The translations under genes and the position numbers were made by a program. From Glyphotaelius pellucidus (lineage: Eukaryota > Arthropoda > Insecta > Trichoptera > Limnephilidae), in contig OW386537.1 in NCBI GenBank assembly GCA_936435175.1, positions 12,309,537-12,373,536 on the forward strand: a stretch of 64,000 nucleotides of DNA. Direction: 5' to 3'. Below are positions 10,700-22,543 of this stretch, piece after piece (position 1 is the stretch's first letter; each line of letters starts with the position of its first letter). Under the pieces are notes generated by a model that searched no databases, was not told where the DNA came from, and saw only the letters and a list, made by a program, of their open reading frames with translations.

Positions 10700-11126
10700 T
10701 AAGACGCCTTCCACGAGATTTTTGCTCTGTTTTAAAATAAACTGTTTTATTAAGCATTTTCGACATTTTCGCTTTAATTTTATCACTTAAAATATTAGCG
10801 CGCTCTGTCCAACATTCGTAATTACATATCTCTCCATCTTCTTCTTTTTCAGCGGGGAAAAGGCGCCTTAAGATAGGAGTATCTAACAAACGGACGGCCC
10901 GTAAGTAATATAGTAATTTATTTAAGTACGTTGACGAATTTAGAAAATTGATAAAAGCAGGTCGCATGCACTGTGATTACGATATGTCCACATCTCAAGG
11001 CTCTACGATGGTTATTTAAATACCAAGCACATTGAAACCAATATCATCTAGGTACTCCGGTCATTGTCTATCATCGAAATAATGGCAACTTTGATGACCC
11101 ATTGTTTCGTCATCGGTGATTTAATC
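10473..11126. mobile_element. Element bounded by 16-bp perfect inverted repeats
   Basis: GATTAAATCACCGATG at 10473-10488, the loop of the foldback, recurs as its exact reverse complement at 11111-11126. The two sites bracket 654 bp holding one foldback arm and a minus-strand 103-codon open frame. The flanks carry TTG on the outside of both ends (before 10473, after 11126), a possible 3-bp target duplication. The family is not recognised. Confidence 0.5.
10659..10967 (-). pseudogene. Unknown coding fragment inside the 16-bp-TIR element
   Basis: A 102-residue frame on the minus strand, charged and lysine-rich toward its end. Residues about 34-75 include EEDGEICNYECWTERANIL then KAKMSKMLNKT. 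The DNA under this part is about 70% alike to 46016-46140 (plus strand), where the translation keeps NYDCWRERVNI, EIEAKI and a following stop. Retention of protein-level similarity suggests a domesticated or transposon-encoded protein domain, but I do not recognise it. There is no proof of expression. Confidence 0.35.
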
Positions 11127-11239
11127 TTGCACAATAGTTAAGTAGTTAAACAAGTTTTTATTTGAATGTTACTTATTAATATCAAATAACAATAACCCAT
11201 TTATGTAAAATCGTTATCGAGGTATGAATTATTTTTCAA

Positions 11240-11592
11240 TTTGGGAGGCGGCTGTGGGCACCGCCGCTTTATTGGATAACCAATATCCCTGCCATATGTT
11301 ACCCCAAGTGATTCACTACGTTTGGTGATACATGCGACCGGATCGGAAGAGTCAGGTTGATTGAGACATTTTACCTCTCTAACCGGACTCTCTCGACCCA
11401 TCGCCTTTTACCGTAGTGAGGGGGACTGATTCCTACCCACGCCTCATGCCTATTTCCTTCTCAGAACTTCCTCTCCTTAGTTTCCCTAAAAAGACCCTCC
11501 ACATAGCATCCCCAAAGATGAAAAAGGCCCCGAGAGAAATTGTTTTGCTCCTGGTGGAGCTAAACTATGCAATAGAAATCCGTGAAAAAAAA
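11240..11592 (+). repeat. Family B (SINE-like), full copy
   Basis: Begins 'gggaggcggctgtgggcacc', continues 'tttattggataaccaatat', 'ttcactacgtttggtgata', 'gactctctcgacccatcgcc', then the shared 3' tail 'cttcctctccttag...aaaaagaccctccac', 'catccccaaagatgaaaa', 'tggtggagctaaac', A-run at 11584-11590. Confidence 0.7.
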
Positions 11593-12225
11593 ATTCATGC
11601 ATAATATCATATTTACTCTTCTGTTGTTCTGACTTCGCTTGGTCATGCCGTGCCTTTCTCAAAATGTAACATAATATTGTGTTGCAATATTTTTAATTAT
11701 TTATTATACATAACTAACTGCCTCATTAACAAAATTTTGTATTTGTTTAATGATAAATTGAAGATGTTCACTGACATGGTATAATTATTTCCCTCCATTA
11801 GTATTCTGATTAATCAGGAATACATATGGTAGTTAATCCCAGAATCTCTGCCAATAAGCCCTATACTGATATAAATTCCTACTTCTAGTATCTCAATGAA
11901 TTATTATTAGTATAACCAAAAGATTATCAATGTGACTAATTCAGGACTATCAACTACATCATTTATAATTTTATATGGTAATATCAAGTCAGTGAAAATC
12001 CTTCTGCCTGACAATGTGAGTATATACATATAATGCTGTGTTCAACAAAATTGCTGGGATTTTACCCATTTTAAAACTTAGAAACCGTATTAACTTATTT
12101 TGATTTTTTCAATAGCTTGTACATGAATGTGGGTTCCAAACAGGAGAATTGCAATGAGAGCACTCAAGTTTACTTCTAAAAAAGGCAAAGAAAAGCAGTT
12201 TAACATCCATATTAATATACTAATA
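11593..12225. other. AT-rich spacer
   Basis: Nothing recognised. Confidence 0.4.
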
Positions 12226-12868
12226 TCCATACTAATATTATAAATGCGAAACTGCTCGAGTTTGTTTATGACCTTTTCATGCATTAACCAATAAAAGACT
12301 TTACAAATTCATTCACCAATAGAAAGCTAAACGTTTTCTGTCGCTAACAAAAGCGAGTTAATTGTAAATGTCAGAAAAAAATCATTCCCATGGAAACGAT
12401 GTTGATATATTTGTGGGCTCTAAGCTGGTAGGTACTCAGCCCCCTGGTCAGCTACTGCACCGGAAAATTCAAATATTAGAATATATTTTGTTTTTTTTAG
12501 ACAAGCTGGAATAAATGTCAGATAAGGTTCCTACATTAAACATATAATTCGTAACGATTATAAAGGCTGAATAATAAATAGTGTAATTTTGTATTATATT
12601 AACAAACTTCCAAATATTTAATTAAAAATAAACTTCCAAAATGTTTGTAAGCGCGTAAATTCCGAACGAATGAACAAAATTGGATAATTCTTTTTTTTCT
12701 TTGTGAAATTTAGGTGGCAGGCTAGATGTTTGAAAACTGAATGTAAGTGAATGAATGTATGGAATGCGGGAGGGGGTGGGGTGGGGAGGAGGGGGTATAA
12801 TTGATAAGTTCAACCGCTACAGTAATTTCCCGTAATACCATGCGAGCGAAGCCGCGGGGAAAAGCTAG
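12226..12868 (+). mobile_element. Helitron-like element, copy 1 (non-autonomous)
   Basis: Starts TCCATACTAATATTATAAAT and ends with 'gcgagcgaagccgcgg' and 'ggaaaagCTAG', that is 5'-TC and CTAG-3' termini with a short GC-rich hairpin just before the end, as in Helitrons. There is no terminal inverted repeat and no coding frame of Rep/helicase type. Inner marks shared by all copies: 'gaaactgctcgag', 'tgtcgctaacaaaagcgag', 'tttgtgggctctaagc', 'gaatgtatggaatgcggg'. Confidence 0.7.
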
Positions 12869-13621
12869 TAATATTATAAATGCGAAACTGCTCGAGTTCG
12901 TTTATGACACTTTCACGCATTAACCAACAAAAAGACTTTAAAAATTCATTCACCAATAGAAAGCTAAATTATATGCGAAGACTATAGTCTGTATATGATG
13001 GCAAGCTCTGGCGTTATGAAATTATAAATATTAATATATTATATTTGTTATACGTTTTCTGTCGCTAACAAAAGCGAGTTTTTGCTAACGTCAGAAAAAA
13101 AAACGTTTCCATGGAAACGATGTTGATATATTTGTGGGCTCTGTGTTGGTAGGTACTCAGCCCCCTGGTCAGCTACTGCTCCAGAAAATTCAAATATTAG
13201 AATATGTTTTGTTTTTTTTGGACAAGCTTCTGTTTTGGAATAAATGTCAGATTAGAGTTCCTACATTAAAAATATAATTCGTAACGATTATAAAGACTGA
13301 ATAATAAATAGTGTAATTTTTTATTATATTAACAAACTTCCAAATATTTAATAAAAATAAACATCCGAAATGTTTGTAAGCGCATAAATTCCGAACGAAT
13401 GAACAAAATTGGATAATTCTCTTTTTCTTTGAGCTATATCTTTATGAAATTTAGGTGGCAGGCGAGATGTTTGAAAACTGAATGTAAGGGAATGAATGTA
13501 TGGAATGCGGGAGGGGGTGGGGGTGGGGAGGAGGGGGATAATTGATAAGTTCAGTAATTTACATCACCGCTACAGTAATTTCCCGTAATACCATGCGAGC
13601 GAAGCCGCGGGGAAAAGCTAG
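12869..13621 (+). mobile_element. Helitron-like element, copy 2, head-to-tail with copy 1
   Basis: The CTAG end of copy 1 runs straight into 'taatattataaatgcgaaac' of copy 2, with no spacer, giving a tandem dimer. Copy 2 carries an extra segment (about 12970-13060) absent from copy 1 but present in copy 3, so the two are not a simple recent duplication. It ends in CTAG at 13618-13621. Confidence 0.7.
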
Positions 13622-13639
13622 TACTAAATATTGTTGAAA

Positions 13640-14125
13640 TTTCCAGACAGTCTAGTTATAAATCTCAATATTTGTAAGCCTTTTTTAGAGGTTTTCGTTA
13701 TGCAGTTAACAAATGAAAGATTTGATTGAAGAGTTAAGACTAAGTCTTTATTTTGTGTTAATATCTCAAGAGCATTGTTATCAATGTTGTAATTAATGAT
13801 CACTGGATATTTTATTCGAGAAAATCCGACTATTTGACATTTTTAAGAAAAGTCTATTTTCATTGCACCATATTTACAATTTGTCGATATTATCTTGAAG
13901 AATGTTACAACTGTATAAATATTTTGAATAATTCAAAAAAATTTGAGTTCATCACTAAATAAGATAAAAAATATTTTTAAGAAATACATCAAGAAATATT
14001 TTTGTATTATCATTTATAAACAAGATGAACAAGAATGGACCAAGAGGTGAACCCTGTGGTACTCCATTTGTTGCATAATTTTTTTCCGAAAGGGAGGATT
14101 TTATATCATCAATTTGTAGTTTAAC
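13640..14125 (-). pseudogene. LINE reverse transcriptase relic
   Basis: The minus strand from 14124 gives an open stretch with LTVKLQIDDI and then NGVPQGSPLGPFLFILFIND, the RT motif GVPQGSxLGP. This is motif B of LINE reverse transcriptases. It breaks before the YADD box. Farther downstream in other frames come LQDNIDKL, CNENRLFLKMS and LQSNLSFVNCITKTSKKGLQ, typical of the thumb region of Jockey/CR1-type elements. Several frameshifts. The adjoining Helitron tandem starts 18 bp away. Confidence 0.7.
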
Positions 14126-15212
14126 AGTAAGATTTAGACGAGGCTAATATATTTTCATTTATACATTCTCAACTTCAGAACTCGTTATGCGAATTATTAT
14201 TTATTGGGATTAATTTTAGGCTTATTATTATTTATTGGGCTTATTTTTGTATTGGAATTATTATTTAATGGGCTTATTTTTAGTGTTAATGAAGACATTT
14301 TTATTGCATAGATATTCCAGAAACATAAACGTAATGTTCAATCGATGATGTTTGTACGATAGTTGCTAATCAATGAATTGAAAAAGTACTCCTTATTAAA
14401 TACCATGAAGTAAATTCAGAGGAAAATTGTGTTTTTTTTTTCAGAACTACCTCTGGGTACGCCCACTAGAACGCGTTGCGAATTTATTTTCCGTGATTTC
14501 ATATATCTTTGTGCAATGTTTACACACCTCACAACTGCTGTATAAATAATATGTTGCATGGTGTTCATGGTTAAGTGCGTTATGAATAATGGTGTGTTCC
14601 TATGATTCTAGCGTTGCGATAACACGCATTGCACAAAAAAGTACATCAAATGGTCTGCTTTAATGATTACCATGTCAAATAATAAGGTTCGGATAACATT
14701 TGGGAAGGACTGTCACGCTGTTGTCTTATCTCTACTAAAGTACAAAGTTATTTGTGAAATGAATTGTTTGTAAAATGTGTATGTACACGATACGTGGCAG
14801 GTTTGAATTCAAACCCGGTTAAAGGAAATTTCGAAGATCGAATACCATTCCTTGAAAGTCCAATACCTATGCTGCTTCAAATTCAAATTTTCAAGATTCA
14901 AGGCAAATAAAATAATACACTTTACTAACCTTATAAAATATTTAGAATGTACGTCTGGTCAAGTTATGATGTTGATTGATAAGATGCACAATCCCAGGAT
15001 CCACTGAACCGGAATCTGTAAAAAACACAACATTACATAGTTATTGGGAATTCGTATGTTTTGCTTAATTAATTTGTTATGTCTATGAAATGTGTAATTC
15101 ATTTCATAGAAAACTACAATAATTTATTTTTGCTCTTTGGCTGTGAATATTACATTTTGTCATTTCATTTATGATTAAAATGCAATTCCATTGATCCATC
15201 TACACACGTGGT
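14126..15212. other. AT-rich spacer
   Basis: No gene recognised. A short palindrome 'gtttgaattcaaac' at about 14801-14815 stands alone. Confidence 0.4.
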
Positions 15213-15440
15213 TTTTGAAGTGAAAACTTTTTTAGCATCGTTGTGATTTGAAACTCGATGAAACGAAAAAGCGACACTAAAAAGAGACAAACACATAAAT
15301 CTATAGGATTTAGTTTGCAAGAGAATGAGATGAACTAATCGGTCTCCTCATTGCGCGGTGCTTCGTAGCGTCCCTACTCTAGTCTATTTTAGTCTTCTGA
15401 AGGTTTCACTTCCACCGCGTGTGAATTGCACACAATTTTT
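15213..15440 (+). repeat. Dispersed repeat G, copy 1
   Basis: About 230 bp alike to 40963-41205 in the same orientation: 'gaagtgaaaacttttttagc', 'gttgtgatttgaaactcgat', 'gcgacactaaaaagagacaa', 'gtctattttagtcttctga', 'tgaattgcacac'. No coding potential or terminal repeats seen; class unknown. Confidence 0.7.
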
Positions 15441-15477
15441 AACACTTTACATGAAGAGTCTGTACTTTCTAAAGGCA

Positions 15478-15960
15478 GGGAAACTATGTCACCATCCGGT
15501 TAGGCAGCGTTGTGAGGCGGGTTAAAGGAGGGGCTGTAGGAAGAGATTTATTAATGCGGTTCTTGAAGAGGTCCGTTTTATATAAAATAGGTAAAACTGA
15601 TGCCGGTAGCTCGTTCCACATACGAGCAGACTTCGAAAAAAAATGAGTCGAAGAAACGAACCGTTCTCATGAAGCCAACACCAACTAGCGTTCCGCCCGT
15701 ATCCGCCGAGTTTAACGCATGTACACCGGAGATCAATCTGCTAGCTCCTTAGAGCAGGCTCTATTAAAACACCTGTGGAACAGACTCAGCATGCCCCCAT
15801 TGCGTCTGTGCTTTAGAGAAGGCAATCGGTCTGTTAAAAACGGATTGTCAATCAGACTGAACGCCCTCATTTGTACAGAATTAAGTAGGTTTATCAAATA
15901 TTGTGACTCCAGCTCAGAGGTGGTTCCCATATCCAATAGTTGGAAGTATTTATTCATTAC
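15478..15960 (-). pseudogene. LINE C-terminal region relic
   Basis: On the minus strand the translation reads LLNSVQMRAFSLIDNPFLTD, then GGMLSLFHRCFNRACSKELA, and in another frame SARMWNELPASVLPILYK and LFKNRINKSLPTAPPL before a stop near 15483. This is the C-terminal part of Jockey-type ORF2 ('QKRA.RLI', 'LFYRYYHG.CS.EL', 'R.WN.LPASV'). Frameshifts and stops in between; no RT domain attached. Confidence 0.7.
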
Positions 15961-16744
15961 CCCATTTGGACCCCATACGCTTGTTTTTAAACCACCTACA
16001 AAATTGCCTGACTTATTTAATGCCCAGGGGGCTTTTACATGATTTGTAGTGTCATTTTAATTTGACAGATACTTTAAAACTTAGGAAATAATAAAAATAT
16101 AAAATTACATTAGATAAAAGTCATACAAACACAAAAACAGAAAAAATACAGCTATTTTATAGGTTTACAAGACGTGTTTAGTAATAGTGTTGAAATAAAT
16201 GTTTTAGAAAAACACACTACTCTCGCCAAAATTGAAAATGTCAACATCACCCAAGTACTTACCAAGTACTGGTGTGAAGTCGTTGTATCGAAGAGTTGTA
16301 CATATGAGACGTATCTGACTTATTAAGATTTGTATAGGATAAGAAGTTGGCTACTATTGAAGAATCAGTGTCTTGGAGGCCAGATTTAACATTGTAAATA
16401 ATGAATCTATCAGATTGACAAAAAATACGAGCGAAACGATTTTTCAATTTTATTGACATTGTAGTTGACAGGCCGCTAAGCAAGAAAGTTTCTCTGTTGG
16501 TTTCTCTAACGGGTGAACAATAAAGTCAAGTTTTTTGGTTTGTTGTATATATTTTCCATTCACAGGTCAGATTACAATAGCTTCAAATTTACCACGGTAA
16601 AAAAAGTTGTTTGAAACTCTGGCAAAGCTTACCTTGAAATGGTAAATTTTGTTCTTTAGTTGGTTTTAGGCGTTAAAATTCAAGCTTAACAAGTATTAAA
16701 TCTAACCGTAATAAGGCACTTTAATATCTACCAAAAAAAATAAT
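15961..16744. other. Unassigned spacer
   Basis: Nothing recognised; an open frame at 16259-16483 (minus) shows no family resemblance. Confidence 0.4.
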
Positions 16745-17012
16745 CTAAAATAAATATTATTTCATTATTTATTTATTGTATCTTTACATTGCAGGTAAAA
16801 ATGTTTACAAAACAATTTGCAACCTCACTAGGACAAGCCTGTGTTGAGGTTAACAATTCTACAATTAACAAAATAACACAAAATTATACAGATATTGAAA
16901 GAACAATATTGTTGCATTTCTTACAGGTTGAGATTATTACTAAACTGCTGGCGCTAGGTAGTACATTCATGTAAACATGTAGACTTTTGTAGGGTGGCCA
17001 TTGTTTTGAGGA
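16745..17012 (-). repeat. LINE 3' end with conserved hairpin, copy 2
   Basis: Nearly identical to the reverse complement of 26134-26405. Reading on minus: 'cagtcctcaaaacaatgg', 'tagcgccagcagtttagtaa', the hairpin 'aacctcaacacaggc...cctagtgaggtt', and a tail of TAAA-type repeats (seen as 'tatttatttatt' at 16755-16768). The 61-codon frame on plus (16789-16974) is a chance frame inside the repeat. Confidence 0.65.
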
Positions 17013-17224
17013 CTGATTTAAAGTAAAAAATAATTTTTTATTTTTTTTGTTTTAACGATTAAGTTGTAAATAATAAATATATGTATATAATATAATATGC
17101 TTTAAATTTGGCAGAAGAATGCTAATATATTTTGTTGTATAAATATATTAGCATTATAAATATATTTTGTTGTACCTTAGTTGATTACGTAAGACATCAA
17201 CAAAATTATGTTCAAATGTTTAGA

Positions 17225-17640
17225 AGCAGTAATCGCCACTGTTGAATTTGGCAGCCACCTCCGGTCTGGAGCTCCGAAATACTTGAAAAAAAAACCTTTG
17301 ACTCCGGACAAAAACGGGCGTTCTGTTTAGATTCTCCGTAGCGCAATCTTTATAGTACAAGCGACTTGACCTTGTTCTACCGGTATTACAATGGAAGATG
17401 CTCCAAGGAACTAGCGACATTGATCCCTTCGGCACAGGTGCATATTCGGGAAACACGCCAAAAGCCAATATATGGACACATTCTACATTTGACATTTGTC
17501 ACAAGAGAACGCCTCGCTACTACTACTCGTTCTATAAACAATATTTCTATAAACCATTTTCTGTTGAAACTTGTTCCGAAAAAACACACAAGGCCAATGG
17601 CACCCTTGGTGTAATTTTTTCACAAAAAACGGCGCTGTAA
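17225..17640 (+). pseudogene. LINE C-terminal region relic
   Basis: Reads LTLFYRYYNGRCSKELATLI then PSAQVHIRETRQ, followed in shifted frames by HSTFDICHKRTPRYYYSFYK. It matches the same ORF2 region as 15.5 kb and 48.4 kb. The upstream part (17225-17365) keeps QKRAFCLDSP in a frame with a stop. Dead. Confidence 0.65.
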
Positions 17641-18313
17641 AAATTATTCTGTTATTATTATTATTTATTGGTTGGGAGAAATGCATCATTCAATGCACTA
17701 CATGTGACGGAATATCGTTTGGAATTCTGCAATAGATCATTGGCTTGCAATGATGAATTTATTAACAAGTACGCGACGCAAATGGAATTTAAATACGATT
17801 CATTGCAATGGATTAATCTGTAAGCAGATCAAGCTTCATCGCGATCGGAAGCCTTGTACTATATTATCCAAAAAAGATTGGTTGGGAAAGGTTTGATTTA
17901 TTTGAAATTGATGTTTCCTTCAAAACTGTACAGGTTTTGTAGTATTTTTATGTTTAGAAATCGGTACCTAGGACTGTGTTTGCTATTTGATGCTTTCTCG
18001 GATTGGTAATAGCATTAACACGTTCAAAGAATTCAGGATAGATACTGGATAAGCAGTTTGGTTGCGGTGAGGTAGATAATGGAGTAGGGGCTGAAGACTT
18101 ACTTTAAAATTAAAATTAACTGGGAGCCACAGGAAAATCGTGGCCTTCAGTTCGCTAGGGCTGAGAGCTCTTTTTACAGATACATGGGCACTAATTTGCA
18201 TTGGTATAAAAGTTTAACTGTTTAAATAAGAGTTGGTTTTTTAAAGTGTTAAAATATATAAAAAGTAATTGTAAACGTCATATCTGAGGACGCTTTTAAC
18301 GAATTTAACTTAA
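17641..18313. other. Unassigned spacer
   Basis: Nothing recognised. Confidence 0.4.
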
Positions 18314-18502
18314 CTACACCGATTGGACTATGATGGCGGTGCGTTGGGTTCCTGGATCGAGCCGGTGGTCTGTAGTCCGACGTAGTCTCCAGAATCCTTT
18401 ATCAGCTGCGGCATAGTCAGTGATTGTTAATCCATCCACCTCTTCAATGCATGTAGTTGTGATAATCCTCCCGTTTGAAATCTTGCACAGCAACGGTTTC
18501 AA
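18314..18502 (-). other. Possible coding segment, unidentified
   Basis: A less AT-rich patch with a 62-codon minus-strand frame rich in mixed-polarity residues (around GRIITTTCIEEVDGLTI and KGFWRLRRTTDHRLD). Weak splice-like sites flank it (TGTGCAAG before, GTGTAG after, on minus). It could be an exon of an unseen gene or an old element remnant; I do not recognise it. Confidence 0.2.
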
Positions 18503-18670
18503 TGTGGTTGGTATTCAACATTATTAACTCGATGAGTCAAGATTTTTTCGACGTGTATAAAATTACACTTAGACCACAAGCCGGCGAATAACACATTTCC
18601 CTTCCCGGTTGGGGCATCAATAAACTTCGATTAAAATCGACAATTTCAGATACAGAATGGCCATTACCCG

Positions 18671-18747
18671 TTATGTTGAGAATTTTCACCGAATCTCTCA
18701 AATTATTCATTATGTTGAGAATTTTCACCGAATCTCAAATTATTCAT
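18671..18747 (+). repeat. Tandem duplication, 2 x about 38 bp
   Basis: 'ttatgttgagaattttcacc' plus 'gaatctctcaaattattca' occurs twice in succession, the second copy lacking two bases. Confidence 0.85.
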
Positions 18748-19329
18748 TAAAACTAGCAAAATCATTATAGATCTGCTTCACCAATTACTTCACGGGATTT
18801 ACCATATAATTTCGACATAAAATCCAAATACTCGCGACGAGTCGAGTGCAGATCGCCGCTCCCCATTGATCCCCATTCAAAAAGTGAGGAAGCTGAACTT
18901 TCTACTCAGTTACCAAATCAACAGAACTAAACTTCAAGTTAAAAATTATGTTACTTTTCGGTCAGCTATTCATTAAAACCTTAATAAATCCAACCGGGGT
19001 TAGATGATATAAATTATTATTTTGTGGGCTTTAATAACATACTCTTGTGAACATCGTAACATTGAGGTTGAATCTTTTTCTATGTACAATGTCACACCAT
19101 TTGACCAATCGTAGCAAAATTTTTAGATAGTTTTTCTTTAGGATCCTACACAAAATATACATTATTCCCCGATTTCAATGTGTTTGATTTCAGATTTGTA
19201 GATTGATCAATCAATGATCAATCTGATCCTATTTCTTTAATCAGTTTTCTAGAACCACGTGAGAAAACAAGCGGCCTCTCTTTGCCTTCCCCCCAATAGA
19301 AACATAAAAAATTGTTTTCCCAAAATGCT

Positions 19330-19510
19330 GCGTTTCAGGAGAAAATTTGTCGAACTCCCCTCTCCCGCCAACCCCCCTCCCGCGATCACCTCCCCTTTCC
19401 CGCTTTCAATATATTCAGTCCCGGTACATTCAGATTTTCAAACAGCTCGCGTGCCACCTATTGCAATTTTTACAAACTTTCTATCAAATTTGGTACCTAA
19501 CATAGGTACC
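19330..19510 (-). repeat. Helitron-like relic
   Basis: The C-rich block followed by 'cggtacattcag' and 'ttttcaaacagctcgcgtg' parallels the minus-strand Helitron at 35.6-35.7 kb. Both ends are missing. Confidence 0.5.
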
Positions 19511-20636
19511 TTAATAAAATAAATATGAAATTAATTTCAATGTATTCGATTTTGGTAAGTTACCATATGTGAAAATAAATTCATTAATTTAAACATTTTC
19601 GAAAATTGAATTTTAATTTAACAATTGATGGTTTGCAAAATGTCATTCTCAAATTATGACAGTTTTGTAAGAGTTTTTGTAATGATTAAAAAAACTTTTC
19701 AAATGCATTGTCATTTGGTTGTAATAATCCAGAAACCTTTGCGAGGACGGAAATAAGGTATTTTGACACTACAAATCATCCACATCAAATCCCCAAAGTT
19801 TCATTGCAATTGGATGAACTGTTAGCAACGCATGATTTCATGATGCCAGAACTCACTATTGTGCATAGTAAGTATCGCGGGCATGCGCACATCCAATCCC
19901 GAAAGTTTCATCGCAATCGGATGAATGGTTTAGCAACACATAGCATACATACATACATACAGAGACAGAAAAAACATATTTTCGTTTTTATATACATAGA
20001 TTTAATGTTATAATATTATTATTAAATAGACAGAAATGATTTATTCTTATGATGAAATGATATGCGAAGGTTATAGGTTAAATTATTCAAATAGTCAGTT
20101 GGCGATCTAATAATTAATTGCTGAAACGTGATTGTGACTGTGTGCATCATTAGTCCCACAAACACGTCAATTAAAACTAAGTAACTCACGTATGTAGGAA
20201 CTAAAAGGAAATAGGATGTATTATGGTAATTTCTTTTGGCAAAATTCCCGAAACTTCACTGAATTCGCAACGCGTTGCGCTGATATATTTTTCTTGCAAA
20301 TTTATTTATATATGAAATGAGACCCATGCTTTTTCTTGAATATAAACGAAATGAATGGTAGCATGGTGGCACATAACAAATAAATATTACAACATATGAA
20401 AGTCGGTCGAATACAAAAGCGTGTTTTATTTCTCTATCGATGATCGCCACGTGACAATGACAAATCATTTTTTTAGAAGGTAACTTTTAACATACTATGT
20501 TTATTCAATCTTAATTTTAAAAAAAACATCACAAAACTCTGATAGGGACTGTGAAGTTTTGAAAAATCGTGTTAAGAAAAAAATCTTCATATTGAATGGA
20601 CACATCATTACGCTAATAAGTAGACATAATTATACA
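19511..20636. other. Spacer with repeat-like block
   Basis: 'aaagtttcat.gcaat.ggatgaa' occurs twice (about 19796-19818 and 19899-19925), followed by a (CATA)n run near 19943-19960; this is interspersed-repeat style sequence. No gene recognised. Confidence 0.4.
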
Positions 20637-21018
20637 GTTTGGGAGGCGGAAATGGGTATTGCCGCCATTGAACCCCGCCCCCGGGAACCATTTATTGGAT
20701 AACTAACACCTCTGCCATAGGTCATCCCAAGTGGTTCGCTATGTTTGGTGACTTAACAGAGGTGCCCGGGTTCATGGGGGTGAGGTTTGTCTGGATATTG
20801 ACACCAAGTGCGTGGTAGGCCGGATAGGGAGAGACTGTTTGAGGAAGACATTTTAAACTCTCCAGCAGGACTCTCTCGAAAAATCGCCTTACAGTGGGAG
20901 GGATGGATTCATATGTCCTGGACATACTGACCCCCAGATTCCTATATACTCACCCCTCATATCTTTTTCCTTCCCAGAACTTCCTCTCCCCCTTCCCTTA
21001 AAAAAACCCTTCAACATT
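20637..21018 (+). repeat. Family B (SINE-like), near full copy
   Basis: Opens 'gtttgggaggcggaaatggg', then 'accatttattggataactaa', 'cccaagtggttcgctatg', 'gacttaacagaggtgcccgg', 'gaggatggattcat'-like, and the pyrimidine block 'cagaacttcctctccccctt' to 'acccttcaacattg'. The terminal 'gtggagctaatg' and A-tail are lost. Confidence 0.7.
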
Positions 21019-21316
21019 GTCGTAGGAGGTCTCACTCTCTCTTACCTAAGCTATCAAATAGCCACATATCAATCATCTGTGTTTGTTTTATTAATAAATG
21101 TAATTTATTAAACTACGTGCATTATTTCTTGTTAAGTATTCTGTATATATAAGTATTACAATTAAGATGTATTGAATACATAGCTAAAGTGAATCTTTTT
21201 CTTGGAGTTGAAAACTATTTTCAAAAAGCCTAACATAAAAATATTATAAACACCGCTTGCTTTGAAAAAAAAAAACTGTTGAATAATAAAAAAGCAGTGA
21301 TGTAAAAGAAAGTTAG

Positions 21317-22543
21317 TTTTCCAGCTGTGACGCAGTTATATCTAAATACTTCTTGAAGACCAACTCGACAGATGTTGTAACAGAAAATTTTGCGAATTTC
21401 TTCGATGAGGGAGTAAACAAGTTACTACACGAATGTGATATTCGTGCGTCTTCGTACTTGCTTGACGATACACCGCACTCTATGTACCTACCCAGAGCTA
21501 GCGTTAAACAAATTGAATCTATTATCGGAAGACTGAAAAACTCAAAATCACCAGGATTGGACCAAATACGTATGTATGATATTAAAAAACATGGTAAAAT
21601 ACTGAGCCCAGTAATAACTCATTTCATAAACACTATAATTGATACTTGCCAAATACCCGAAGGATTAAAAACTAGTATTGTTAGACCCATTTTTAAAGGC
21701 GGTGATCATTCAATTATAAATAATTACAGACCTATTTCTTTATTACCTGCTTTGGAAAAAATTCTTGAAAAATATATAGCGACATACTTAGATGCATATT
21801 TAAATAAATTTGGTATCATTGACGAATGTCAGTATGGATTCCAGAAAAAAAAAAGCTGCGACACTTTATTAAAAGATTTTTCTAATTTCATAAACACCCA
21901 GCTCAACTCTCAAAAACATGTACTTGTACTCTTTATTGATTTCTCTAAAGCCTTTGACACACTATGTCATAAACAAATAATTAACGTTCTACAATCCATT
22001 GGCATCCGAGGTAAATTGCTTACTCTCTTTAATAACTACTTATCAAATAGAAAAATGAATGTTAAAATATTGAATGCGATGAGCGAATCGAAATTTATAA
22101 GATCTGGTGTCCCACAGGGGTCAATTTTGGGTCCAAAATTATATATAATTTATGTTATAGCTATGTCAAAACTATTTAGTAAAGCGCGTAGATTTATTTT
22201 CGCAGATGACACTGCACTTATAGTATCAAATGAAAATCCTCAAATAGCGATTCAAGAATTACAAACCGACTTTAATGAACTGCTAAAATGGGCACATGAT
22301 GTGGGTTTAGTCATAAATGTAAAAAAAACAAAATGCATGTATATCAGATCACCAAGTTTGAAAATATGGAATATTCCGAAACTAATCGCACACAACTTTG
22401 AATGCATCCATAAAAAAATATCAATAAATTGCCAATGTGAAAATATTGACTTTGTCAATGAGTATACTTATTTAGGATTAAAAGTAGATAACACTTTTAA
22501 ATGGGATAAGCAAGTTACTAAAATATGTAACCAATTTCTATAA
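21317..22543 (+). pseudogene. LINE reverse transcriptase domain
   Basis: About 408 codons open from 21317 to a stop at 22541. It shows the non-LTR reverse transcriptase motifs in order: KNSKSPGLDQIRMYDIK, NYRPISLLPALEKILEKYI, YGFQKKKSCDTLL, LFIDFSKAFDTLCHKQII, SGVPQGSILGPKLYIIYV and the catalytic box written FADDTALIV (F for the usual Y), then YLGLKVDNTFKWDKQV. No initiator exists because the 5' part is lost (a TAG stands at 21314). It would use target-primed reverse transcription to copy LINE RNA. It is interrupted by a one-base frameshift at about 22533-22542 and is unlikely to be active. Confidence 0.85.

Noticed and set aside
16789..16974. 61-codon open frame (and its twin at 26188-26373) as a conserved small protein
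   Set aside because: The two frames are identical in translation only because they lie in two copies of the same LINE 3' UTR; they run antisense to the LINE and show no sign of coding selection.
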